Origin: Topomyia yanbarensis
Lineage: Eukaryota > Arthropoda > Insecta > Diptera > Culicidae
Assembly: GCF_030247195.1 (NCBI RefSeq)
Contig: NC_080672.1
Coordinates: 378,424,166 to 378,488,165, forward strand
DNA: 64,000 bases
Direction: 5' to 3'
Shown here in pieces: positions 35,850 through 48,076 of this stretch. The notes under the pieces were generated by a model. The model saw only the letters and a program-made list of their open reading frames with translations, was not told the origin of the DNA and ran no database searches. The first letter of the stretch is position 1, and each line of letters starts with the position of its first letter. Both the position numbers and the translations under genes were made by a program.

Positions 35850-36420
35850 GAGATTACTCGATTTGGATTCAATTTGAATTCATTTGAGACCTAGTTTGTA
35901 AAAATCGGTAATGAATTCACTGAGAAACAGGTTTGGCACAAACTTAGAAACTTGGTAAGTTCTTAGGGGGCATCTAGAACCATCATAGGTGGCTAATGTG
36001 GTCACAGCGTCACAGCGACTTCGAAGGGTCATTAATAACCTAGACACACAAATCCAAGTAATGTTTCACACATTATATTATTTATGGACATCATGGTGGT
36101 ACCAGTTTATATGGGAATTCGCTGTGTGATCGTACTCTTCAACCCGTAACTCCGGAACGGAAGTCGAATCAATCAAAAAAAAAATCAATAGCGACCGATG
36201 GGAAGGTTTCATTTGAGACTAAGTTGGTGCAAATCGGTCCAGCCGTCTCTGAGAAAAATCGGTGAGATTGTTTGACACATACATACATCCATACATATAC
36301 ACACATACAGACTTTTTTCCGATCTCGTCGAACTGAATCGAATAGTATAAGAGATTCAGTCTTGCGGGCCTAGGTTATAAATTCGAAATTCCGACCGATT
36401 GCATATGACAAAGGCAAAAA
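35850..36420 (+). repeat. copy of the hairpin-tailed interspersed repeat
   Basis: Matches 13900-14765 in order: TTCATTTGAGACCTAG, AAAATCGGT, TTATATGGGAATT, ACTCTTCAACCCGTAACTCC, TTTCATTTGAGACTAA, CACATACA microsatellite, CTCGTCGAACTGA, and a decayed tail GATTGCATATGACAAAGGCA. It is more diverged than the 14-kb copy. Confidence 0.65.
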
Positions 36421-38970
36421 GGAGACGAATACATCAAGAACACTCAGAAACACACGAAAAATAAAAAACAACCATCAGTGAAAACCAAAGCTGCTCTATC
36501 GACAACGACATGGACGTACACGAGAGCGAGGGTGAGAGCAGACTCAAAAACCAACAAGCAGTAGATGGTAAAGTAAATTCGCTCTCGATCACGTGCAATA
36601 GCAAATAGGATGACCCCAGGATAGATGACCGCAATAATTGTCGGTTTATAACATTACCATAAGACTGGAAGTTTAACATCGAGGAGAGTTGAAACAAGGT
36701 GTTTCAACTTTCCTAGGTCCAGAAGTAAGGTTTGATCCACCATTTACCATTTATACCTCGCAAAGATAAAAAGAAACGCATACAATTCATAAATGTTAAC
36801 TCTTATACTACATAATAGTGTTATTTTCATGATCGGACATTTCTTAATTTCCTATTTATACCAATTTGAAGAAAATAACGAAAGCTTACTTATGCCCATT
36901 TTTTGTAGTTACCGTAAATATTCAACAACTCACTTAATATAGTTGGCGTGTATTGGAGGGTTTGTGGGCACGATATAAATAAAACAAATGCATTATTGTT
37001 TTATCCCTAACGGTACTTTTTCGCTAGTCATGGGCACTGTTTCAATTCTCCTCTGTTTCAAATCTCCTCGGTTTCCCCTACTATTTTAACGAATAAACCT
37101 TTCATATTCAAACAGTCGTTTTCTATATTATAGTTATATCAAACACTACAAGAAGAGCTCTTCAGTTGGCTCGGAAAATATATTTCTCAAAATGAAAAAG
37201 TCTATATGTAGACAGCCAAAAATGATTGGATCTAATTTCAGTTCTTCACATTCTCCTAATCCAATCCAAACAAAATTTGCTTTTCCATGTTCTTCGAGCA
37301 GATTTCCCAAAAGTTGCATGCAAAATTATAACTTCTTCATTGTCGGTACCCGTGTTCAAACATTTAATAACCCGACTTTCTACCGGATAACAATCTGCTA
37401 CGATATTAAACTGTGTATGTGAAGATGAACACAATTGCATCATATATTTCATCATGGAAGCAGGAAAAAAAAAGAAATAGATGTGGAGTTTCTGGTTGGA
37501 AGCCTTGAGGACTGCCAACGAATGCATCCCGGTGCGCTCCAATCAGAAATGAATCCTATCCTCCCGACCGGATAAATAGAGAGGCATGCTCGTTGCTACA
37601 AACCCCCTCCACATATGGCTTTGGATCTGGGTAGGAGGGAGCATGTCGAGATATGAAAGAAGTCCTGTAATAAGCGCATATTACTGCATACGCAAAGTGC
37701 ACTCGAAAATTTAATTATGCGGATTTAATTAGGAGAAATCTCGCTCATTTCGTCTTTTTCACATGGTACAGCTACTCGTCTCGAAATTGCAATTTTTGCT
37801 CGACACAGTTCGAAACCATATCCAGCAGTCGTGCAAATTTTTGGATCATTCCGTGGGTGGCGGGATGGGGTTCGTGGATGCATACGAAAATTGCTGTTTA
37901 TCTGCTTGGATTCTCGGCGAGGAGTTTGCCCGTTGTACGTATGCGAGAGGAGAAAGGTCACATCAAATTTCGCTGCTTCTCTAACGTGCAGTGTGCGGCA
38001 AAAATTATGAACTTTTAATGTCGGTGCAGCTTATTTTCACATCATCGGGCTTCGTCGGTTCCTGGTCCGGGCGTGATTGTCTGTCTGCCCTCTTACATTG
38101 GCTTAATATTAAGCTTCGGCACTGTTTGCAGTTGGTATTAACAAATTTTATTGCATTTATTTTGAGGGTGGAATGCATTCAAGTGTGGTTGGTGAGTGTG
38201 CACTTTTTTCTCCAATGAATAGAACAACCGTCTTTAGCATCACTTGTCGGCTCATGTTTCGGTTTGGGTTGCAAAGAAAAGGAGGCCAGCTTTTTTAAGC
38301 CTGTGGGAAATTCTTGGAAGTTGTCATCTCACTCAGTAGGGCACATGTCGCACGCTGCGGATTTTGACATTGCCTAGAACCAATGTTAGAAGAGCTGAAG
38401 CATTTCTATTTTATCAATATGGTAAATATGTTTATTTTGTTCAAAAATACAATGCATAGGTTTACGAAAACCTTTAAGTTGTCTTTAGTGTGTTATTTGA
38501 GCACTCGAGAAATTCGCATATTTATTTTTTTGTTTGAGTAAAACCAAAGCATTGGTACTGCATTCTGTTGCAGACCTTGACCTTCTATTTCGAGAGGCTT
38601 TCCGGCCGACTCTTAATGCATACCATAGGCTGCTCTAGTCAATTTGAAAAAAAAGAGCGAGGGCACAACTAAAATATCCGATCGAGCTTTAATTTTAATA
38701 AATTTTCACAAATCAAAAAATCAAACGAAATTACAAATAACTCAAGTAAAGTTTGTTCCATTTTGAATTTGATCTCACAAAATGGGTTATTTTGCCAAGT
38801 GGAAATATTGTACCAAACCGCTAAGGGTACCATTATGTAGGTTTAGTAATTCGTTGTCTTGTCGTATTGCTAAAAAAATTTCGATGCGACGAAATATTGA
38901 ACAATTTGGTGAATTAATAAGTCGGGTCAGAACTTTTCTGTGGTTAAATGTATGGAAACATTCCCGAAAA
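36421..38970. other. no gene assigned; MITE-like end at about 37020-37085
   Basis: A block ending CTGTTTCAAATCTCCTCGG plus TTTCCCCTA (37020-37085) recurs at 50240-50290 with the upstream words CTAACGG and TTCGCTAG. Near 36675-36705 a GAGTTGAAACAAGGTGTTTC palindrome has the same word in the opposite sense, so this may be one element about 400 bp long. Remaining open frames (37192-37422, 37246-37542, 37725-38218) are unassigned. Confidence 0.4.
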
Positions 38971-38974
38971 TTTT

Positions 38975-39055
38975 CAACTTGTTGAGAAATTTTAAATTAG
39001 TTTGAATTTTAGATTAGTTTCAAACTCAAAATTTCTTCAAACCAAATTTGATCAT
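38975..39055. repeat. short dispersed repeat, relative at 12486-12556
   Basis: TCAACTTGTT, TTTTAAATTAGTTT, ATTTTA(A/G)A, CAAACTCAAAAT and TTCAAACCAA occur in the same order and spacing in both places, about 80% alike. Family unknown. Confidence 0.5.
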
Positions 39056-39299
39056 CAATACTGATTTTCGTTAAATGTGGTTTTTACGTATTACATATTC
39101 ATATATTTTAAAATCGAAATTTCGAACCCCTCCCGAATCCGCCCCTGCGTTGTAGTGATGAACAACTAGGTCTTCCTTTTGATACTACGGATGCCTTTCC
39201 AAACCATCAGCTTGCGGGCGAATTTATCAGCAAAGACAAGTACAAATCTACTCGGCACATCTCTCTCACGTTTAACAAGGTAAAATTTTCAACTCGGGA

Positions 39300-40560
39300 T
39301 TTGTTCAAAGTTATATTTCGTTTGAGAGCTACGGTTTCTTCAAAAAAGTTGTTGTATAGCACCTAACGCTTTGTTTGGTTACATCAAACTAGTTCGGATT
39401 TCAGTTGCTAGGGCAGCGCCGTTATCAACTTTTTTATGAAGCTAGATATAATTATGGTGTCATCGAGAAGGTTGTAGGTCTTATTATTATAAATATATCT
39501 TTTGAAGATGCAAACTTTGTACTTTTCGTGTTAGAGTGCTTTTTTGAAAATACGATCTTCATGCTAATTTTTACCCAAATCTGAAATGTTTTTATCACTT
39601 ATGTATCATTATTAATGATATTAAAATATCAAATGTTTTTATCACTTATGTATCATTATTAATGATATTAAAATAGGTTAGATAAAACATCGAAAAGGAA
39701 ATAATCATAAAATCATACAAAAATGAACTAATTCTATTTTGTACTCCGCCTTCCTCCAGCATTTTGAGACTTCCTAACAACTATCTATTTGATTGCTGTA
39801 ACCTGCCAAAATTCATTTACGGTACTCAGTCAATTTAGTGAAGTTTAAACAATATTTTCTAGAAGTAAAGAAATATGCAGAACAATGATACACGATTAGA
39901 TTAATAATAGACAAGTTTCGGGTAAAAACTAAATTTAAAGAATATGTTTGCAAAAAATGTGTGCTAGAAGTTTTAAATCGAGATATTGCTATGTATGTAA
40001 AATGTTAACAGAAACCTCAAGGACACTCTATTCTCCGCGACAATTTTTATTACAGATTTGAAACTTATGGGCTGTAATGATTCCATATTAGATATAGTTG
40101 CTTGAATGTTATTTCATATCATTCAAATCCAACTAATGCATATTTGATTGGAGAAACTTGCCGAAACTCTTTTATTGTACTCGAATGCGAAGCGTGTTTT
40201 TACTGTTAATTTATTAAATAGTAAGGAAATACGCCGAACAATTCTACTAGTTTACATAAAAATATGCATGCTTTCTCACTCTCACAAAATTATCCATATT
40301 TCAAAATTTATAGCACCCACAAAGTTCATTTTCTCAGAAGATATATTTATATTGACCTGACCTACAACTTCGTTATAGACACTATCTTTCTATCTAGTTC
40401 CATTACAAAGTTGATAACAACGCCGTATTAGCGAATGAATGTCGAACTAATATGGTACGATCAAATTAATCGCTGGATGCAATGCAACAACTTTGTCAAA
40501 GATACCATAACTCTAAAACGAAAGATAATGATAGGACTTACGAATTATACCTACTCCCTT
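39300..40560. repeat. diverged inverted-repeat structure
   Basis: 39305-39510 matches the complement of 40320-40550 in mirror order (TTTCGTTT(G/T)AGAG, AAAGTTGTTG, GTTATCAACTTT, AACTAGATA, GTTGTAGGTC, AAATATATCTT), about 70-75% alike. Within it 39740-39850 and 40145-40250 are direct diverged repeats (TATTTGATTG, TGCCAAAA/TGCCGAAA, GAAATA then GCAGAACA/GCCGAACA). This looks like a decayed transposable element. Confidence 0.55.
39584..39676. repeat. 47-bp perfect tandem duplication
   Basis: The unit AAATGTTTTTATCACTTATG, continuing to AAAATATC, occurs twice head to tail with no difference until the final bases. Recent. Confidence 0.92.
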
Positions 40561-41180
40561 TTGGATGCCAGGTAGCCCGGAGCTTAATAGTGAATGAATT
40601 GAAATAGTGAAACTATTTCTCAAAAAATAATATGTATGATTACTACAAAGATACTTTTTCCAAAGATAAGGTATTTGACCCTTGCATTTGGCATTGCTCT
40701 CAACCGTGAGTATGATGTTTGATAGTAGGTGAGTGCATAGATCATCATATAATCCTTCTAGTAGTGAGGTAATACCTTTTTCATTTAGTTTATATTCAAA
40801 TTATACTTGTGGCATCACCAAGAGCAACTATCTTTTTAAATCCAAAACTTCTAGTGAGAATTGGATCTAGGGTAATGATCTTATCTTCGCTATGTTTCTA
40901 TCATCACACCACTAATTTGAAACCGTTAGTTAGAGGTGCATCTGGCATCTCTGTTCAACGCACTGCACAACAGCTAGTGCGATAGTTGGGGCATTCGATT
41001 CGAGTTTTCGTTGCGCTCAAACAGATGTAAAGTGCGAATACGAAATTATTGCGACATATTGAACAGGGCATAACTTTTTTACCATTGGGTAAAAATCAAC
41101 CAAATTTTGCACACTTTCTCATTGATGTGTACTGTTTACATACTGTCAAACTCGAAATCATGTTTTTCGATTCAACGAAA

Positions 41181-42090
41181 ATGGAGGTGAACCAACGCGA
41201 GTCGAAAGAACAAATTCTTTCCAAACACCTGGAATTTCCTGACCTGTCGCACCGGCAGTTGGGAAAAATGTTGAACGTTCACCATTCAACCGTCTCCAGA
41301 GTGTTGAAGCGGTTCCAGGAGCAATTGACGTTGGACCACGGCAAAGGAGCTGGAAGAAAACCGGGACCGGAGAACAAAAAGACGGAGGGAAAGGTGATGC
41401 GGATGATTAAAGCAAATCCCAACGTCTCAAGCCGTGATTTGGCTAAAAAGATCGGCATGTCGCAGAGCTAAGTCCAGAATGCAAAGAAGAGAGCTGGATT
41501 ACATACATACAAGGTACAGAACTTCCCAAACCGCGATGAGCGGCAACAATCGACGGTTAAAACTCGGGCACGGAAGCTCTACGAGAAGATGCTGACAAAA
41601 TATGGCTGCTGTGTGATGGACGACGAAACGTATATAAAAGCCGATTTTAAGCAAATTCCGGGGTTGGAGTTTTTCACCGGCAAGAGCAAGTTCTATGTGG
41701 ACGACAAATTTAAGAAGAAGAAAATGTCGAAGTTCGCCTCCAAATATCTCATTTGGCAGGCCATCTGCTCTTGCGGACTGAGGAGTGAGTCTTTCGTGAC
41801 AAAGGGCACAGTAAATGGCGAGATTTACAAATCTTAGTGCCTCAAGAAGCGCCTTTTGCCGTTCTTGCAGAAGCACGACGAAGCTCCGCTATTTTGGCCA
41901 GATTTGACATCATTGCACTATTCTAAAAGTGCCCTGGAGTGGTATGAGGCCAATTCTGTCCATTTTGTCCCAAAGGGCTTGAATCCGCCAAACTGTCCGG
42001 AGCTGCATCCGGTGGAGCAGTACTGGGCAATGATGAAGCGCGAACTTCGGAAGAACAAGAAGACAGTCAAAGACGAGAAGGACATTAGAT
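41181..42090 (+). pseudogene. Tc1/mariner transposase, ITmD37E type, two stops and 3' truncation
   Basis: A single frame runs from the ATG at 41181 (an alternative ATG lies at 41160) to about 42090, interrupted by TAA (41469-41471) and TAG (41835-41837). The N-terminal helix-turn-helix region shows RQLGKMLNVHHSTVSRVLKR and a GRKPGP linker. The nuclease has CVMDDETYIKADF (first Asp), FWPDLTSLHYS (second Asp) and NCPELHPVEQYWA (Glu). There are 37 residues between the second Asp and the Glu, the DD37E signature known from mosquitoes. Homology stops near 42090 at KDEKDI, before the expected C-terminus, so the 3' end is lost. No left TIR was identified. Confidence 0.9.
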
Positions 42091-42099
42091 CATCAATCA

Positions 42100-45000
42100 A
42101 TTTTAATAATTCTTCTCTTTGTATTGAGTACTTTCATATAATTTGGGGTAGTACATGCACTATATTATTGATTATCATGTTAAATATTTTCCTTCATGAG
42201 TATAAAAATATTATAGCTTGATTATTGGCGTGAAATTGGACTAAATCAGGATCCCCTTCTTTATTTCTTGCATTTGTTCCATTTTATGGGCGAATTGTTG
42301 TTTTAAATTAAATTGGTTTCTTTTCGTTCTTATTATTTCCAATCTTTTTGTAGTGATTAGCATAAAAATCCCGCACGCGTGTCATCGGTTGTATATTCGA
42401 CTTACAAAATTAGTCGTTTCAAGTATTTTATACCGGTTAAAATGTGTATCAGTTAGAATGGCAACGCGCGCGAATAATGATGATATAAGAATCGACACCT
42501 TGTTCAAAGATTCGTGTCCGGACCTTGTTGTTTATGTTAAGGTGCTTTTTTTTTAAACCAAGCATTTTCAAACTAATTCAACAAACGATAAATCTGTCAT
42601 AAATTCTCGGCCGCCAGCTACCCAGAGCAATAAACATATGATCACAATTCTGGGAGTTGCATAGATCGTATCACTTATCAAGATGAATCCAGATTTGTGT
42701 TACTCTTTACCCCACCCAACTAACAGAAACTCCTTTCCGAGGCAAACGTTTGTTACATAAACATCCTTTCTTTCCCCGATGATCGTAAGGACGTGGCCGG
42801 CGGCGTTATTGATATTTCAAAGCATAGAACTCTCGAAACGTGCACATTGAGAACGGATAGTTACGTCTCATTTCTTCATTCCTTGTGCAATTTCGCTTGT
42901 TTTGGTCAATCACGGAATAGCAACTACGAATTGTACGGTCACCATGCTCATGTTCATGTAATCGCCTATCATCTGGCGTTGGTATATGTTGAAAAACATT
43001 GGCGACGCACAGTGGCGGATCTTCGAACAAAAGTCGGAGGAACCCTAAAATGTTGCCTGATTTGGTTGAAAATCACAATTTAAGTTAATTATGAGGTGCT
43101 TAGTTCATTTTTGATGGTAAAAGTCATAAAATAATGGATTCATTTTGCCATACAGTGTCATCGAACCTTTCTTATGACTATGATCCCATTTTTATGATAG
43201 ATTTTCCATTACCTACATAAATAATATTTAAAAAAATGAAGAGCACTACTTGAAATCCATTGTATAACGTGTTGGTTTACTTTAGATTTTCTAATTATCT
43301 TTCACAAACATCATGCACCTCCATATCAGTAGCAAAAATTTAAAATCTCCCCCGTTGGCGCAGAACGAGACCAGATATGTATAGCCAACAAAATCGATGT
43401 AATGATACAATTTCAGGAAAACACAAATTTATCAATAATTAGAATATATCTTTTTGAGATTTTTGCCGACCTCCGGCCACTGTACGGCGACACATATGTT
43501 TAACCGGAAGTCAGTGGTCCATTTCTGTCTTCTACTGACCACCCGCTTTCAAATACACCCATATTGATATGATTTTCACTGTTTTGTGCTAACCGGAAGC
43601 CGCCATCTTGGTATTTGAATTGGCTTCAAATGTCCGCTGGGGTAGGACAAAATGAGATTCCTGCTTTGAGCAACTATTTGAGTTCCATGTGGGTCCTAGA
43701 ACAACTGTGCAAATTCTTAGCTCGAAAAGTGAAAGTGCGTCAACTGCTTCAAGTTTAGATAGGATTTCGAACGGGAAAATTAACTTTCACAAAATAATTC
43801 CTCCAGGAGTCGTTAATTGCCTCCTAAAAATAAATCGTTGTATGGTTTTTGTAGCAAATTTAACAAAGAAACAAAGTCTCGACGGCCACGAAACGATCTG
43901 ATGCTTGTGGAAAAGTTATTAAGCAGAAACCGTTTGATGCTCTGATGATTGATAAAGTATTCATTTATTCTAGCACTACTGCTCTTGGTTGTCCAATTAT
44001 ATGCGATCAATGATATGAACTGTTTGGCCAATTCACAGGAGTTTTGAGGGATAAATTGAAGTTTCTTTTGTATGTAATAAGATAAAGTTACAAATTTTGT
44101 ATATAATTGCAGTGATGCTAGGAAAATTTAAATTTTCATCAATCTTCAGAGCCTCATTCGATTTTTGCTTGATAACTTTTTCTAAAATTTTCCCGGAATT
44201 GTTTTTCGGTGACAAAGATTGGTTCAATTCATGTCCATCGTGAAGGATCAATGGAAAATAGCATATGTAGGTCAATTCAAAAAATTCTACTTACATTTAT
44301 GAGATCTTTCTTCAAAACTCGCCCGTCGCTCCATTTGGATGTCGGATTTACCCCACGGGGATTCCGAATACTTCCAAAACCGGTCAACGAATTCGAATGC
44401 TAATAGTGACACAGAAACCATTTCCATCCAAATTTGTCGAAAATTGGTTATATGAGAGCAATACTAAAATTATAACCTGGTACTGTAAAGCTTAACCAAA
44501 GGAATATAAATTAAACCTTCACTAAAAGATAACATGCATCGTTTTCTTTAATGTTACAATATAATTCACACAATGTACGGATATCTTCAATGTAGGAAAA
44601 ATATTTGTATGAAAAACATCGAATCCCACAAATAATTTTACAGAGAATCAATTTGATATTAAACAGATTTATTTGGGTACACCCACAACCTAGGGCAATT
44701 TAGTTTCCTTTTATTTTGCGAACGACCCCTTCCATAGTCACTTTCGTTTGCCGAGGCCAGTTCAACGCTGCGAAAGCTGGAAAAATGTCAATCGTCACCA
44801 GTTTGCCCTTACGCTTTTGTTTATTTATCCAGCTCGCAGTGGCGGTTCTCATCCCTCGAGCGACGATACAATCCATAGAAAATACGATCCGCAAAGCGTG
44901 CATGAACCGGCACCCATAGCCACCACAACCCAAGCAGAAAGTTTATTGAATTTAATTTACTCTCTGAAACATACATCGACCAACCCCTCCTCCTTCTGGG

Positions 45001-46680
45001 CGGCTGTACGATACTCGCTGGCTAGCTCGCCTGGTTCCAGCATCCACCGACAACGATGAGTCAATTGGGAATGTTCTTTTCGATATAAATATATAAATCT
45101 AAACAGCAAACAAACTTCCGACTAAACTTCGCCAACTACCAGGACAAACTGTGTGCGCTACTGCACACACACACAGCGTCCCCTAGGAACAACCGGGGCG
45201 AGAGCAATTGGCTGCCACAGGACTTTGGCGATGGGAAATTTTCTCTCACAAATAATATAAAACACATGAATGATATGAACATTATAGAATAAATAAAACT
45301 TATTTATCAATATCTCGGCTCGAGGGCATAATAACCGTTTTCTATCGACGCTCATGTCATGCCATGCCATGATCGATTCGTCGAGACACATTCAGGAAAG
45401 GACGACACGACGGTAGCTCTCAGATGCACTGGTAAAAGTGCCAATAGATGTGTCATTTGGAAAGCATACAGGCAGTGTATAGGCGGAAAAAGTTACATCT
45501 CAATAGTTTAGAACGTGCGGTTTTACTACGTATGTCGTCGGTATACGTATAGAATTGGAAAACAGTCAGCTGAATCGAAAATCTGGGTAGAGTTGTTAAC
45601 CGATTGTTTTCTGATTTGGAATCGATTCGTTAATTTGAGATTGGAAAGTATAACTTAGTTGAATAAAAAATCAATTAAATTACTGGAATACCAGGACTGT
45701 GTAACTATGAAGAATACGGCAACTAATTACCAAAATCCTTCAAAGTGAAACCTAGACGATGAAATTAACTGTATGAAACTCTACCCCGTTATACAAAGTT
45801 GAAACTCAAAAAATCGGAAAATACTTTATTGAATATTCTCAAAGTACATGCTTTTGAAAATATCTGTGCAAAATTCCATTCAGATCGGAGCGCTAGATTT
45901 TTAATTACAGCCGTTTGCAGTTCTAACACAAAACTTTAAACGCAATAATCTCGGAATGAAGTTTTTTGAAAAGTACCGTTGCGGTGAAAGTAATACCTCA
46001 AAAACTATTCAGCCGATTAAAAAAAAAATTGAATTGGTTGTATTTACATTCTCGTGTACTTGAACGGTTCCTTTTTCATCAAAAAATTTGGGATTCTTTG
46101 CTATGATTTTTTGTTTAAAATTTTGAGCACCACAAAACTAAATTTTTGGCCAACATGTTTTTCTTGTAAAAAAAAAAATGGAAAACCGATCCGTTCAAGT
46201 ACACCACAATACATTTTTCTTCAATAATCTTTTTAGTTTTTGGATTTCAGTTCAGTGGTTCGGCTTGGAGAGCGTTCACCGCAAACCTCTGCCAAATAAA
46301 CACACTTCGGGGCATTGGGGCATAACTCCGACAACCTTGAACATATTTTTAATTCTATTTGATTTGGCGAGACTAGCGCAAAATTCTATTTTTGGCTATG
46401 CCGTCTTCCATTCGATTCTCATTTTTTTCAACAATATTTTTAGGCTTGTTTTGATCCCTTAAGGTATGTTTGGAATGAAAAATCCTTTTCTTACAGAAAA
46501 TATTACGTGATTAATAAATTTGCATTAAATGATGTAATTTTTTATCAAACTTTGTATGGACATATCTACTCGACTACTAATTACTATTAATATACTAATA
46601 TACCATCTTAATTTTTGTGAATCAGTGAAATAATTTTACATAAATTGGAATATTGGAATAGTTATTACTAGAATTTGCAT
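42100..46680. other. no gene assigned; holds one dispersed repeat copy
   Basis: 42744-42990 is the second copy of the repeat at 30525-30800. Around 43490-43620 is a CCGGAAG-rich patch. 45830-46160 is an AT-rich block resembling interspersed repeats. Open frames at 44700-45060 overlap on both strands and have no domain. No RNA gene is visible. Confidence 0.4.
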
Positions 46681-46689
46681 GACATTGAA

Positions 46690-47322
46690 CGCAACAACTA
46701 ATGTTGGGGTGACTTTACCAAGATTTTTATTTTTATACTTGACCAAGTGGCAATTAGCTGAAGAAAGATACAAAATTCCTGATATTTATTATGCTTTGGT
46801 ATCTACTGTTAATGGTAATTACACCATTAAAAAATCCCACCTCAAACATAAGTCTTTATATTTTAGTATTAGTAAACAAGTTAGCAATAGTAGGACTGAT
46901 TTCGTGACGTGTGAACATGCAATGCAAGCGTACAGTTAATCCTTAAAAAATGCATTAAAAAATCAAAATTTATCAAATGCAACCCTTTTATATTTTTTAC
47001 TGCTACCTAAGGATCTCGATAATATGGAAAAATATTTACAGTATGTTTTATGTCATTTTTCTGTTATGATTTTTCAAAATTCCTTTGGTCAAGTCTCCCC
47101 ATGCCTTGGTCAAGTCTCCCCGCAGTGGGGAGACTTGACCAAAAAAAAACCATCACAGAAAAACTTTTGTAACTTTTCAAAAATTAAGTTAAAAATTCAT
47201 GAAGACGTACAATAACTTGGCACATTATATCTCAATGATTTTTGAGGGATTGAAGGCTCTTTTAGAGATTTATGCAGTTTTAGCTGAAAACCTGGTCAAG
47301 TCTCCCCATGTTCCCCTATCTT
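46690..47322 (+). mobile_element. repeat element with TCTCCCCATGTTCCCC ends
   Basis: The right end reads GGTCAAGTCTCCCCATGTTC then CCCT. The left end near 46697 reads AATGTTGGGGTGACTTTACC, a diverged inverted counterpart. Internally the GGTCAAGTCTCCCC word is repeated three times, once as a hairpin. A reversed copy is at 10345-11290. About 630 bp, no coding capacity, so a MITE-like element. Confidence 0.6.
47108..47140. repeat. 14-bp perfect hairpin, 5-nt loop
   Basis: GGTCAAGTCTCCCC (47108-47121) and GGGGAGACTTGACC (47127-47140) are perfect complements around GCAGT. It is followed by an A9 run, giving a terminator-like look, but it is part of the repeat element above. Confidence 0.9.
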
Positions 47323-47819
47323 CGATAGTGCTACCAACGAACTGCCTTTCAAATAAAATTTACATGAAACGCTTTAAAAATATCACGAACTTAGCTCGCC
47401 ACAACTTTGTATATAACCCCTTAAAACATAATTTATTGACAGTCCATTAACTATAACTAAATACTAAAGTCAAGCCATGCTCTTTGCAATATTTTTAAAT
47501 GCAATCGATTATTTAAATTTATCAATTATCTCTTGGAATTAATCGATTACTTCATCCAAAGTAAATCCTCGCGAGCGTTCATGAATCTGTTTTTTTCAGC
47601 TCTCGAACTGTAAGCTAGAAGCTCTCAAATGGTTCGTTAGTGTTCACCCAACCTCATACTAGCATAATACAATAGAGAACCTAATTGCTCTACGTCCTTG
47701 ACTATCCAGTGAAGAGATACCCATACCAACGTGCCCATGGCGTCCCAATTGTAATCGCTGCTGCAATGATGAAAAGTTTATGTAGGAATCTTATACTGAA
47801 GGTTCATCAGACTATTCCA
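47323..47819. other. intergenic, nothing recognised
   Basis: No gene, repeat boundary or RNA feature is visible between the two MITE-like elements. Confidence 0.4.
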
Positions 47820-47821
47820 TA

Positions 47822-48074
47822 CACACAGAAAAAAAATGTTGGTAAAAATAAAAGTTTTTCACTCTTAGCAAAAAACAACCAACGCATACTCTTAGGTGAA
47901 AAATAAAAGTTTTATTTTGATTATTATTCTTCATTAGTTTAAAAGGAAAACTTTTATTTTGATTATTATTCGTGATTAATTTACAAGTTTTACTTTCAAC
48001 CTAATAGTTGGCGTTGGTTGTTTTTTGCTAAGAGCGGAACACTCTTACTTTTACCAATATTTTTTTTCTGTGTG
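47822..48074. mobile_element. MITE, 253 bp, TA target, ~65-bp TIRs
   Basis: Ends are CACACAGAAAAAAAATGTTG and the complement of CACACAGAAAAAAAATATTG. The inverted repeats extend about 65 bp through GCAAAAAACAACCAACGC. TA flanks at 47820-47821 and 48075-48076. The centre holds two direct copies of AACTTTTATTTTGATTATTA-like sequence. Tc1/mariner-type target, non-autonomous. Confidence 0.88.
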
Positions 48075-48076
48075 TA

